A stretch of DNA of 64,000 bases from positions 37,095 to 101,094 of the forward strand of contig CAZVSC010000003.1 of the NCBI GenBank assembly GCA_964629325.1, read 5' to 3'. The notes beneath the pieces were generated by a model. That model was not told the origin of the DNA. It saw only the letters and a program-made list of their open reading frames with translations, and searched no databases. The position numbers and the translations under genes are program-made. The stretch comes from Eutrophocola sp964629325 (lineage in GTDB: Bacteria; Pseudomonadota; Gammaproteobacteria; Pseudomonadales; Pseudohongiellaceae). Below are positions 8,593 through 17,151 of this stretch, in pieces (position 1 is the first letter of the stretch; each line of letters starts with the position of its first letter).

Positions 8593-10608
8593 ATGGCTGA
8601 AAAGATTACGCTACAGGATCACCAACTCGAACGGCAAATCGTTTTGTCGCGAATCCTTGTCGGCGGCACAATCGCCTTCCTTCTCATTCTCGTTCTCCTG
8701 GCCAGGCTGTTTTATCTCCAGGTCAACCAATTCGATTACTACACCACCAAGTCTGACAGTAACCGCATCCGCATCCAGCCCATCGTTCCCACCCGCGGCC
8801 TGATCTATGACCGCAACGGCATTTTGCTTGCCGAGAATGTCCCCAGCTTCACCCTGTCACTGGTGAAAGAGCAGGCCGGTGATATTGACCAGGCGCTTGA
8901 AACCATTCGCTCCCTCATCAACCTCACGGATGATGAAGTGGACAAGTTCCGGACCCGGCTCAAGACACGCGGTGTGCCCTATTCGGCCGTGCCAGTTCGA
9001 TACGACCTCAACGAAGAGGAAATCGCCCGTATCGCCGTGAACCAGTTTCGCCTGCCTGGCGTCAGTGTCGACGCCGAACTTGTGCGCCACTACCCGCAAG
9101 GCGACGCCTTTGCCCATGTTGTCGGCTATCTGGGCAGTATCACCGAGGAAGAGATCAAGATCCTGGATCCCGTCAATTACAACGGTACCCACCAGATCGG
9201 CAAGATGGGTATGGAGAATTTTTACGAAGACATCCTGCACGGGCAGGTCGGTTACGAAACCGTTGAAAAGAATTCCTTCGGCCGGATCATGAAAGTGCTC
9301 GAGCGCACCGACCCGGTGCCCGGTCAGGACATCGTCCTTAACCTCGACAGTTCGCTGCAGCAGGCCGCTATTGAGGCGCTCGGGGATTACCGGGGATCTG
9401 TCGTTGCGCTGGATCCGGAAAGCGGCGGTATCCTGGCCATGGTGAGCAAGCCGGCATTCGACCCGAACCTGTTTGTGCGCGGTATCAGCCGCAAGCAGTA
9501 CGCCGAACTCAATGATCCCGTTCGTACGCCCCTGTTCAATCGCTCGGTGGCCAAGTATGCGCCGGGTTCCACGGTGAAACCCTTCATCGGTCTTGCCGCG
9601 CTGAATGAAGGATTCCGCACAACCGAAGACACCGTATACGATCCGGGTTATTACACGCTGGACAAGCACCGCCATTACGACTGGACCTGGTGGTCGAACA
9701 AGTCGGGACACGGCACGGTCGATCTGCAGCGTGCCATTTACCAGTCGTGCAATGTGTATTTCTGGGACCTTGCCACCGACATGGGCATCGACCGCATTCA
9801 TGATTTCCTGTTCCGTTTCGGCTTTGGCCGCAATGTCAGTTTCGACCTGCCGTCCGCCAGCACCGGCACCCTGCCGTCGCGGGAGTGGAAGCGGGCCGCC
9901 TTGGGTGAACCCTGGTATCCGGGTGAAACCCTGAACTCGTTCGTCGGCCAGGGTTATACCGAGGCCACGCCCCTGCAACTCGCCACGGCCGCGATGCTGA
10001 TGTCCAACAAGGGCAAGTGGTATCGTCCGGCGGTGTTGAAGCAGATAGGCGTTGAAGGTACCCCCATCGACCAGCGCGGCTTCCTGCCGGATATCGAGAT
10101 CAAGAACCCGGAGCACTGGGACTTCATCGCCCGGGCGATGGAAATGGTCGTCAACAGGGGCTACGGCACAGAATATCGCACCTACGGTACAGCCTTCCCA
10201 TACATCGCCGACGGCAATCCGGTGAAATACCGCATGGCTGGCAAATCCGGCACCGCCCAGGTGGTGGCCATTCCCGACGAATATGATCGTGCCGACGAGG
10301 TGCCTGAGAAATACCGTGAACATGCCTGGTTCATATCCTTCGCTCCCATCGACAACCCGAAAATTGCCCTGGCCGTATTCATCGAACACGGGGAAGGCGG
10401 CAGTGCGGTGGCCGGACCGATTGCCCGGCAGATACTGGATGCCTACCTGCTGGAAGATGGTGAACTGAAACCGGAATACCGCTATCCCCAGATTTCCGAG
10501 GAGCTGCACGAGGAAGGCGAGACACACGATGAACCGGCGCCAGGGGATTTCGCCGAAGTTCTGCCCGTCCGGCAAAATGAGCTGCCCCTTGCTGCCATCA
10601 ACCAGTAA
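8593..10608 (+). CDS. mrdA: Penicillin-binding protein 2 (elongasome transpeptidase)
   Basis: PBP2 cross-links peptidoglycan during rod elongation, in complex with RodA. The 671-aa protein has a short cytoplasmic tail, one membrane anchor (residues ~19-40), the dimerisation region, and a transpeptidase domain with the nucleophile S326 in GSTVK, an SCN motif (YQSCNVYFW) and KSGT (AGKSGTAQV). I chose ATG 8593; a GTG at 8581 is in frame but lies in a short direct repeat (GTGATATCGC). The C-terminus has an acidic, low-complexity tail. rodA follows directly. Confidence 0.95.
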   Translation: MAEKITLQDHQLERQIVLSRILVGGTIAFLLILVLLARLFYLQVNQFDYYTTKSDSNRIRIQPIVPTRGLIYDRNGILLAENVPSFTLSLVKEQAGDIDQALETIRSLINLTDDEVDKFRTRLKTRGVPYSAVPVRYDLNEEEIARIAVNQFRLPGVSVDAELVRHYPQGDAFAHVVGYLGSITEEEIKILDPVNYNGTHQIGKMGMENFYEDILHGQVGYETVEKNSFGRIMKVLERTDPVPGQDIVLNLDSSLQQAAIEALGDYRGSVVALDPESGGILAMVSKPAFDPNLFVRGISRKQYAELNDPVRTPLFNRSVAKYAPGSTVKPFIGLAALNEGFRTTEDTVYDPGYYTLDKHRHYDWTWWSNKSGHGTVDLQRAIYQSCNVYFWDLATDMGIDRIHDFLFRFGFGRNVSFDLPSASTGTLPSREWKRAALGEPWYPGETLNSFVGQGYTEATPLQLATAAMLMSNKGKWYRPAVLKQIGVEGTPIDQRGFLPDIEIKNPEHWDFIARAMEMVVNRGYGTEYRTYGTAFPYIADGNPVKYRMAGKSGTAQVVAIPDEYDRADEVPEKYREHAWFISFAPIDNPKIALAVFIEHGEGGSAVAGPIARQILDAYLLEDGELKPEYRYPQISEELHEEGETHDEPAPGDFAEVLPVRQNELPLAAINQ

Positions 10609-10652
10609 TCACTCAGGTCACCAGGCCATGGCCCTGAACAGGCGGTGAACAT

Positions 10653-11801
10653 TTGAGCAGCCCTGATTTTGTAAGACACCTCGGATTCATAGGCCAGGGC
10701 CTGGGCCGGCGCAAGAGTCTCTGGGAATATTTCCACATCGACCTGCCCCTGCTGGTTTCACTGGTCATCCTCCTTGGCTTCGGATTGATGGTGCTGTACA
10801 GCGCCACTGACGGCAACCTTGTCCTGATGCGTCGCCAGTTTGCCTTCATCATAGTTGCGATCATTGCCATGGGTCTTGTTGCCCAGGTCGACATGCGCAT
10901 CCTGAAGCGCTGGTCGGGCTGGATGTATCTGGGCGGACTGGCGTTGCTGGTAGCGGTAATTTTCTTCGGCAGTACGGGCGGTGGCGCGAAACGCTGGCTG
11001 GACCTGCCGCTGCTGCCGCGTTTCCAGCCTTCAGAAATCATGAAAGTCGCTTTGCCGATGACCATCGCGGCGTATTTTTCCCGGCGCGCACTGCCGCCCA
11101 GGTTCAAGCACGTGTTCTGGTCATTCATACTGGTCATGCTGCCGGCCGCGCTTATCGCCGTCGAACCAGACCTGGGTACGGCCCTGCTGATCGCCGTGTC
11201 GGGCATTTTCGTCTTGCTGCTGGCCGGTATCCGCTGGAAATTGGTGTTCTCCATCCTGGGCGCCGGCATCCTCTCGAGCCCGGCGCTGTGGATCTTCTAC
11301 ATGTCCGACTACCAGAAGCAGCGCATCAAGACCCTCCTGAATCCGCAAAGCGACCCGCTTGGCGCCGGCTGGAACATCATCCAGTCCCAGACTGCCATCG
11401 GCTCCGGCGGTGTCTACGGCAAGGGCTGGCTCAATGGCGTACAGTCACGGCTGGACTTCCTGCCGGAAGGGCAGACCGACTTTATCGTCGCCGTCCTCGC
11501 CGAGGAATTCGGCCTGGCAGGCATGCTGTTCCTGCTGGCCTTATATGCCAGCATCATCGGCAGGGGGCTGTATATCGCCGCCATGGCCCAGGACACTTTC
11601 AGCCGCCTTCTGGCCGGCAGCATCATCCTGACCTTTTTTGTATACGTGTTCGTGAACATCGGCATGGTGAGCGGAATCCTGCCGGTGGTAGGTGTGCCGC
11701 TGCCCATGGTGAGCCTTGGCGGAACCTCCATCCTGACTCTGATGGTCGGATTCGGGATTCTCATGTCCATCCATACGCACAACAAGACTTTGATCCCTTA
11801 A
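10653..11801 (+). CDS. rodA: Rod-shape SEDS peptidoglycan glycosyltransferase RodA
   Basis: RodA polymerises glycan strands with PBP2 during lateral wall growth. The 382-aa protein has about ten membrane helices and SEDS signatures: GGGAKRWLDL, QPSEIMKVALP, EPDLGTALL and the C-terminal VGVPLPMVSLGGTS. A TTG start is used because no ATG or GTG fits; a weak AGGCGG lies upstream. In Pseudomonas an sltB/mltB gene sits between rodA and rlpA; here it is absent. Confidence 0.94.
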   Translation: MSSPDFVRHLGFIGQGLGRRKSLWEYFHIDLPLLVSLVILLGFGLMVLYSATDGNLVLMRRQFAFIIVAIIAMGLVAQVDMRILKRWSGWMYLGGLALLVAVIFFGSTGGGAKRWLDLPLLPRFQPSEIMKVALPMTIAAYFSRRALPPRFKHVFWSFILVMLPAALIAVEPDLGTALLIAVSGIFVLLLAGIRWKLVFSILGAGILSSPALWIFYMSDYQKQRIKTLLNPQSDPLGAGWNIIQSQTAIGSGGVYGKGWLNGVQSRLDFLPEGQTDFIVAVLAEEFGLAGMLFLLALYASIIGRGLYIAAMAQDTFSRLLAGSIILTFFVYVFVNIGMVSGILPVVGVPLPMVSLGGTSILTLMVGFGILMSIHTHNKTLIP

Positions 11802-11816
11802 TCAGGATTCCTCGGG

Positions 11817-11822
11817 TATAAT
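11817..11822 (+). promoter_or_regulatory. Candidate -10 box for rlpA
   Basis: TATAAT lies 40 bp upstream of the rlpA GTG. No convincing -35 hexamer is seen at normal spacing, so this is a weak call. Confidence 0.3.
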
Positions 11823-11861
11823 GCGCACTACTGATTTGTTTCTCGGAGTGGAATAAGACAA

Positions 11862-12776
11862 GTGACGCCTTGGTCGGCATTGACCAGAATCGTACTACTT
11901 CTCCTGGCTGCTACCCTGGCAGCCTGTGTAAGCCCAACCTCCCCCCAAAAAACGGGTTCCGGCCGCTACGAGATGGCCAATGACAGCCCGGAACTTGAAC
12001 CTATCGACCTGTCTGCAATCAAACCAGTAATGCCCGTGCCGGTTACGCGTACACTTGCCGGCAACAAGAGCCCCTATGAGGTCAACGGTAAAACGTACCA
12101 TGTCATGAACTCCGAAGCGGGTTACCAGGAAACGGGGATGGCCTCGTGGTACGGCAGGAAATTTCACGGCCACCTGACGTCCAATGGTGAGATATACGAC
12201 ATGTTCAGCCTATCCGCTGCGCACAAGAGCCTGCCCATTCCGAGTTTTGCCGAGGTGACCAACCTGGACAACAACAAGTCGGTCATCGTCAGGGTGAATG
12301 ATCGGGGTCCGTTTCACGATGGACGCATCATCGACCTGTCCTATGCGGCAGCGGCAACCCTGGATTATGCAGACAAGGGTACGGCCCGGGTCAGGGTAAG
12401 GGCGCTGGTACCGGCGACGGTGACGCCGACCGATCGCCAGCCGTTGCTGCTGACCGAGAACAGCAGTGCGCCCCAGGCGCAGATTGAAGTGCAGAATGAA
12501 GTGCTGCAGGAACGCGAAAGAATCGAAAGGGATGCCGGCGAGGAGTTCCTGCAGGTGGGTGCATTCAGCAGCATCGATAGTGCGCGGCAGTTGCTGGCCA
12601 CCGTGAGTGGATTTACCTCGCTGCCGGTTTTTATCCGCAGTGACGAAGATGTGAACACCGGCAACCTGCTGCACAGAGTGCGCCTGGGGCCGGTAAATGA
12701 GACAATGGACCTGCAGGGCCTGATCGGCGCGATCATGGCGGCAGGTTTGGGCCGGCCTTTCAGGGTCAGGCAATAG
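11862..12776 (+). CDS. rlpA: Septal-ring lytic transglycosylase, RlpA-type lipoprotein
   Basis: In Pseudomonas, RlpA is an outer-membrane lipoprotein that cleaves naked glycan strands at the septum. The 304-aa protein has a lipobox LAAC with C22, a double-psi beta-barrel (GMASWYGRKFHG, then VRVNDRGPFHDGRIIDLS at ~145-165) and a C-terminal SPOR domain (EEFLQVGAFSSIDSARQL onward) that binds denuded peptidoglycan. It starts with GTG. dacC follows after 35 bp, so wall-modifying functions are grouped here. Confidence 0.93.
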   Translation: MTPWSALTRIVLLLLAATLAACVSPTSPQKTGSGRYEMANDSPELEPIDLSAIKPVMPVPVTRTLAGNKSPYEVNGKTYHVMNSEAGYQETGMASWYGRKFHGHLTSNGEIYDMFSLSAAHKSLPIPSFAEVTNLDNNKSVIVRVNDRGPFHDGRIIDLSYAAAATLDYADKGTARVRVRALVPATVTPTDRQPLLLTENSSAPQAQIEVQNEVLQERERIERDAGEEFLQVGAFSSIDSARQLLATVSGFTSLPVFIRSDEDVNTGNLLHRVRLGPVNETMDLQGLIGAIMAAGLGRPFRVRQ

Positions 12777-12811
12777 AAGAGACAAGAGACAAGGGGAATC
12801 AGCCAAAAGCC

Positions 12812-14005
12812 ATGTACAACTCACTTCCAATACTACCGAGCATGACCAAATTCACCGCCAGGGTTTTTGCCAGCGCAATTCTTGTCCTGTCAGTAGCTGC
12901 TGCACAGGTTCAGGCCCAGCAGACCATTATTCCGCGGCCGCCCCAGATCGCCGCTTCCAGCTACATCCTCATCGATGCCATGACCGGCGATATCCTTGTT
13001 GAGGAAAACGCCGACATCCCGTTGCCGCCTGCCAGTCTTACCAAGATCATGACGTCCTACGTGGCGGCCCATGAACTGCAGCAGGGCACCATCAACCTGA
13101 ACGACATGGTGAATGTCAGCGTCAGGGCGTGGCAGATGGAAGGTTCGAAGATGTTCATCCAGGAAGGCACCCAGGTCAGATTCGAGGACCTGCTGCGCGG
13201 GATGATCATCCAGTCCGGCAACGATGCCAGTGTCGCCATCGCCGAGCATATAGCCGGCAGTGAGGATGCCTTTGCCGACCTGATGAACCAGCATGCCGAA
13301 CTGCTCGGCATGACCAATAGCCATTTCATGAATGCCTCGGGCCTGCCGGACATGTACCACACCATGTCAGCGCGCGACCTGGCCATACTGTCGAAGGCGC
13401 TCATTGAGCAATATCCAGAACATTACGCCATGTATGCAGAGCGTGAATTCACCTATAACGAAATCCGCCAGCCCAATCGCAACAGCCTGCTGTTCCGCGA
13501 CCGCAACGTCGACGGTATCAAGACCGGTCATACCGATGAAGCGGGCTACTGCCTCGTGGCCTCTGCCGTGCGGGACGATATGCGGCTGATCGCCGTAGTC
13601 ATGGGCACTGACAGCACGGATGCCCGGGCCGTGGAATCACAGAAATTGCTGACCTACGGTTTCCGCTTCTATATGACCCACCAGCTCTTCACCGACAATG
13701 CCGTCCTTTCGACAGAACGGGTCTGGTCAGGCAAGGCCAATGCCGTCGATATTGGCATCGCTGACGAAGTCTACGTCACCATTCCCCGCGGCCAGGAAGG
13801 CAGCCTTGAGACCGTGATGGAAATCGACGAGACCCTCAGGGCGCCGATCGCCGCTGGACAGGTCCTGGGCAAGGTCACCGTCAAGCTCGGTGATATGGTG
13901 TATTTCGACGGACCGGTGGTTGCCATGGAGGCCGTGGAGCGCGGCAGTTTCATCAAGCGCATCATGGATTTCCTGCACCTGTTTTTCCTCAGCCTGTTCT
14001 CCTGA
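12812..14005 (+). CDS. dacC: D-alanyl-D-alanine carboxypeptidase (PBP5/6 type)
   Basis: The enzyme trims the terminal D-Ala from peptidoglycan stem peptides in the periplasm. The 397-aa protein has a signal peptide ending near QVQA, then S75-LTK78, S135-GN, and K237-TG in GIKTGHTDEAGYC. It ends with an amphipathic helix (FIKRIMDFLHLFFLSLFS) that anchors PBP5-like enzymes to the inner membrane. A second in-frame ATG at 12842 would give a shorter signal peptide; AAGGGGA upstream of 12812 is somewhat distant, so the exact start is open. The symbol follows Pseudomonas usage; dacA would be the enteric name. Confidence 0.92.
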   Translation: MYNSLPILPSMTKFTARVFASAILVLSVAAAQVQAQQTIIPRPPQIAASSYILIDAMTGDILVEENADIPLPPASLTKIMTSYVAAHELQQGTINLNDMVNVSVRAWQMEGSKMFIQEGTQVRFEDLLRGMIIQSGNDASVAIAEHIAGSEDAFADLMNQHAELLGMTNSHFMNASGLPDMYHTMSARDLAILSKALIEQYPEHYAMYAEREFTYNEIRQPNRNSLLFRDRNVDGIKTGHTDEAGYCLVASAVRDDMRLIAVVMGTDSTDARAVESQKLLTYGFRFYMTHQLFTDNAVLSTERVWSGKANAVDIGIADEVYVTIPRGQEGSLETVMEIDETLRAPIAAGQVLGKVTVKLGDMVYFDGPVVAMEAVERGSFIKRIMDFLHLFFLSLFS

Positions 14006-14039
14006 TTCGGGACTGTGCATTGAATCAGCATGAACCAGC

Positions 14040-14309
14040 ATGAACCAGGAAGAAGCGCCACATATCGAATATCCCTGCCGTTATCCCATCAAGGTAATCG
14101 GTGAGGATGTGGATGACTACAGCAACGCGATCATCCGCATCATCAGGGTGCACGCCCCCGACCTGAAGGACGAGGACATCAGCTTCCGACCCAGCCGCCA
14201 TGGCAAGTACCTGGCGGTCAATGTGATCATCGTGGCGCATGGTGAAAAGCAGATCGAAGCTATATTCAATGACCTGAAAGCCAGTGGCCGCACGGCCATG
14301 GTGCTCTAG
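14040..14309 (+). CDS. ybeD: YbeD/DUF493 family protein
   Basis: The 89-aa protein matches the small YbeD family in length and sequence (YPCRYPIKVIGEDVDDYSNA at the N-terminus, SGRTAMVL at the end). It has an ACT-like fold and is found almost always next to lipB; its biochemical role is not settled. It lies between dacC and lipB, as in Pseudomonas and E. coli. Confidence 0.9.
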   Translation: MNQEEAPHIEYPCRYPIKVIGEDVDDYSNAIIRIIRVHAPDLKDEDISFRPSRHGKYLAVNVIIVAHGEKQIEAIFNDLKASGRTAMVL

Positions 14310-14322
14310 GGTACTCCGGCCT

Positions 14323-14952
14323 GTGACAGGCTCTACCCAAACGCTCGTTTTCAGGGATCTGGGGAGCCAGGATTACCGGGCAGCCTGGGAATCCATGAAA
14401 ACATTCACCGATGCCCGCGATGCAACCACGGCAGACGAATGCTGGTTGTTGCAGCATCCGCCGGTATACACGCTGGGTCAGGCGGGCAGGGTGGAACATG
14501 TCCTGGATGCGGGGGATGTTCCGCTGGTGAAATGCGACCGCGGCGGCCAGGTGACTTACCATGGCCCTGGCCAGCTCGTTGCCTACCTCCTGCTGGATAT
14601 CCGTCGTCGCGGTATCGGCATCCGCCAGCTGGTCGACATCATTGAACAGGCGCTTATCGAATTGCTCGGTGAGTACGGCGTCGAATCCCATACCCGCAAG
14701 GGAGCACCGGGCGTCTATGTTGGCGATGACAAGATCGCCGCCCTGGGCCTGCGTATTCGCAACGGCTGCTCCTACCACGGCCTGAGCCTGAACGTTGATA
14801 TGGATCTCGAGCCGTTTTCCCGGATCAACCCCTGTGGTTATCCGGGTCTTGGAGTCACGCAATTGAAGGACCAGCTTGACCATGCTCCCGTCGACCTGAT
14901 GGCCGACGTGCAGGCGCGCCTCCAGCATGCGCTGGCGTCCAGTCTGCTATAA
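14323..14952 (+). CDS. lipB: Octanoyl-[acyl-carrier-protein]:protein octanoyltransferase
   Basis: LipB moves octanoate from acyl carrier protein to lipoyl domains. The 209-aa protein contains RGGQVTYHGPGQLVAY, the catalytic lysine in KIAALGLRI and the catalytic cysteine in INPCGYPGLGVTQ. I chose GTG 14323, 13 bp after the ybeD stop with AGGGT upstream; an earlier in-frame codon at 14284 would overlap ybeD and add a sequence not seen in the family. Its TAA stop lies inside a TATAAT hexamer in front of lipA. Confidence 0.92.
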   Translation: MTGSTQTLVFRDLGSQDYRAAWESMKTFTDARDATTADECWLLQHPPVYTLGQAGRVEHVLDAGDVPLVKCDRGGQVTYHGPGQLVAYLLLDIRRRGIGIRQLVDIIEQALIELLGEYGVESHTRKGAPGVYVGDDKIAALGLRIRNGCSYHGLSLNVDMDLEPFSRINPCGYPGLGVTQLKDQLDHAPVDLMADVQARLQHALASSLL

Positions 14953-14953
14953 T
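14948..14953 (+). promoter_or_regulatory. Candidate -10 box for lipA, overlapping the lipB stop
   Basis: TATAAT at 14948-14953 includes the lipB TAA stop at 14950-14952 and lies 30 bp before the lipA ATG. No clear -35 is present, so internal promoter activity is only possible. Confidence 0.3.
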
Positions 14954-14983
14954 CCCGAAATTCCAACACAGGCAACTGTAACC

Positions 14984-15937
14984 ATGTCAGAAACACAGAA
15001 CCCGAAACCCGTCGTCCGTGGTGAGAAACTGCGCGGTGCCGACAAGGTGGCTCGAATTCCGGTCAAGGTCATTCCCACCGTGGAACTGCCGCGCAAGCCG
15101 GACTGGATACGTGTCACCCTGGGCAATAATGAAAAGGTCGAACGCATTCGCGCTACGCTGCGCAAGCACAAGCTCAGTTCGGTCTGCGAGGAAGCGTCCT
15201 GCCCCAACCTGGGTGAATGTTTCAGCGGCGGTACGGCGACTTTCATGATCATGGGAGACATCTGCACGCGGCGGTGTCCGTTCTGCGATGTTGCTCACGG
15301 CCGGCCCAATGCCCTGATGGAAAACGAACCCCTGGAACTGGCGGAAGCCATTGCTGAAATGGGGCTCAGGTACGTGGTGGTCACTTCGGTGGACCGTGAT
15401 GACCTGCGCGACGGCGGCGCCGAGCATTTCGCCCGCTGCATTGCGGAAACCCGTCGGTTGAATCCCGGCATCAAGGTGGAAATCCTGGTACCCGACTTTC
15501 GGGGTCGGGGCGACATCGCCATCGACATCCTCAACCGGACGCGGCCCGACGTGTTCAACCATAACCTGGAAACCGTGCCGCGTCTTTACCGGAAAGCCCG
15601 CCCGGGTTCCGATTACCAGTGGTCACTGGACCTGCTGAAGAAATACAAGGCCATGGCGCCTGAAGTGTTGTCCAAGTCGGGCATCATGGTCGGGCTTGGG
15701 GAAACCAGAGAGGAAGTGATCCAGGTAATGGAAGACATGTACGCCCACAATATCGATATGGTCACCATCGGCCAGTACCTGCAGCCGTCACGCGACCATT
15801 TGCCGGTGGAGCGTTTTGTGCATCCGGATGAGTTCGATGAGTACGCCCGCATCGGGGCGCAGATGGGTTTCCACCACGTCGCCAGTGGGCCCCTGGTGCG
15901 CTCCTCCTATCACGCCGACCAGCAATCCAAGCTATAG
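14984..15937 (+). CDS. lipA: Lipoyl synthase
   Basis: This radical-SAM enzyme inserts two sulfur atoms into octanoyl groups on lipoyl domains. The 317-aa protein has the auxiliary-cluster cysteines in CEEASCPNLGEC (CX4CX5C), the radical-SAM CTRRCPFC (CX3CX2C) and the C-terminal VRSSYHADQ that supplies the serine ligand. I chose ATG 14984 (MSETQNPKP); the frame extends upstream into lipB. It is the last gene of the plus-strand cluster and converges with holA across 145 bp. Confidence 0.95.
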   Translation: MSETQNPKPVVRGEKLRGADKVARIPVKVIPTVELPRKPDWIRVTLGNNEKVERIRATLRKHKLSSVCEEASCPNLGECFSGGTATFMIMGDICTRRCPFCDVAHGRPNALMENEPLELAEAIAEMGLRYVVVTSVDRDDLRDGGAEHFARCIAETRRLNPGIKVEILVPDFRGRGDIAIDILNRTRPDVFNHNLETVPRLYRKARPGSDYQWSLDLLKKYKAMAPEVLSKSGIMVGLGETREEVIQVMEDMYAHNIDMVTIGQYLQPSRDHLPVERFVHPDEFDEYARIGAQMGFHHVASGPLVRSSYHADQQSKL

Positions 15938-16082
15938 GAAATTTTTTTAGCGCCCCTGCCTTCGTTAAAGCCGCTCGGCTTGATGGGCATTTACCCGAAC
16001 GTAAACTCCGCCCAATCCTCGCAACGCTGCCTTGGCAGTAACGCTAAAACGCTTTCCGGTAGTTGAATAAAAAGTCGAAGAT

Positions 16083-17120
16083 TCAGGCGGGCAGGAAATG
16101 AAGTGACGGATTGGCCAGTTTCAGCACGATACCCGTCAGTTCATCCCAGGGCCTGCGCTTGAGCATGCCTTTCACCGACTGGTCCACCAGGCGTGCGTCC
16201 AGCAGCAGTTGTTCCAGGCTTTCCCCGGAGTGTTTGCGCAGCGCAGTACTCACAATGGCTGTGCGGTTCTGCCATATGCGTTCCGCCTGCATGACACCGT
16301 TGATATTCTGGCCCTGGCGAATCCTGGCCTGCATGCGCAGGAGTGTGCGGATCTCGCGCGTGAGGAAAAACAGGATCTTCAGGGGATCGTCACCTTCCGC
16401 ACGCAGGTGGTTGAGGATATTGAGTGCCTTGCCCGAATGACCCGCCAGGCTTGCATCGGTCAGGGCAAAGACGCTGAAACGCGATGAATCTGCCACGGCG
16501 CGAGCGACGATTTCCCGGGTCAGGTGCTTGTCTCCTGCCAGGACGGCGAGTTTGTCGATTTCCTGCGCGGCCGCCAAAAGGTTGCCCTCGACACGATGGG
16601 CGATAATGTCGATACAGTCCTGGTCCGCTGTCAAACCTGCCTGTTTCATGCGATTGGCAATCCAGCCCGGCAATTGCTGGGCATTGACTGGCCATACCTG
16701 GACTACAAGGCCCCTGGATTCGATGGCCTTGAACCACTTGGTCGAAAGGGTCGCTTTCTCGATTTTAGCGCTTGTAATCAGCAGCAGATTGTCTTCGCCC
16801 GGGTCATCCACATAGGCCTGCAAGGCCGCTTTTGCCTCGTTGTCGAGCTTGGGGGAATGCAGCCGAAGGTCGATGAGCTTCCTGTCTGCAAACAGGGACA
16901 GGCTGCTGGCGGCTTCTACCAGCACGCTCCAGTTGAACTGGGCGTTCGCATCATGAACCTCGCGCTCGGTGAAGCCCTGTTCCCGGGCGAACCGGCGCAC
17001 GCTGTCACACGCCTCCTGGACCAGCAGCGTTTCGTCACCGCATATCCAGACGACTGCTGGCAACTGTTGCTGCTGCTTGGAGAGTTGGGAAAGGAGTTGT
17101 TCGGGCCTGACTAGTGGCAT
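16083..17120 (-). CDS. holA: DNA polymerase III delta subunit
   Basis: HolA is the clamp-loader subunit that opens the beta sliding clamp. The 345-aa length is standard, and the protein shows the N-terminal clamp-interacting AAA+-like region (VVWICGDETLLVQEACDSVR) and the C-terminal collar domain (PLKILFFLTREIRTLLRMQA). holA usually follows leuS and lptE; here those genes lie at 49.3-52.4 kb on the same strand, and the gene now upstream is a phosphate transporter 31 bp away, which may drive holA transcription. Confidence 0.93.
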   Translation of the reverse strand: MPLVRPEQLLSQLSKQQQQLPAVVWICGDETLLVQEACDSVRRFAREQGFTEREVHDANAQFNWSVLVEAASSLSLFADRKLIDLRLHSPKLDNEAKAALQAYVDDPGEDNLLLITSAKIEKATLSTKWFKAIESRGLVVQVWPVNAQQLPGWIANRMKQAGLTADQDCIDIIAHRVEGNLLAAAQEIDKLAVLAGDKHLTREIVARAVADSSRFSVFALTDASLAGHSGKALNILNHLRAEGDDPLKILFFLTREIRTLLRMQARIRQGQNINGVMQAERIWQNRTAIVSTALRKHSGESLEQLLLDARLVDQSVKGMLKRRPWDELTGIVLKLANPSLHFLPA

Positions 17121-17151
17121 CCGCTTATTCTAGCGAACGGGGCCCTGGCCG

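Noticed and set aside
8857..10575. 572-codon minus-strand open frame opposite mrdA
   Set aside because: It is a shadow of the well-supported PBP2 gene, has no family-like motif and no start signal.
15968..15981. Hairpin AAGCC-GCTC-GGCTT after lipA
   Set aside because: The stem is short and there is no T-run directly after it, so I did not call it a terminator.
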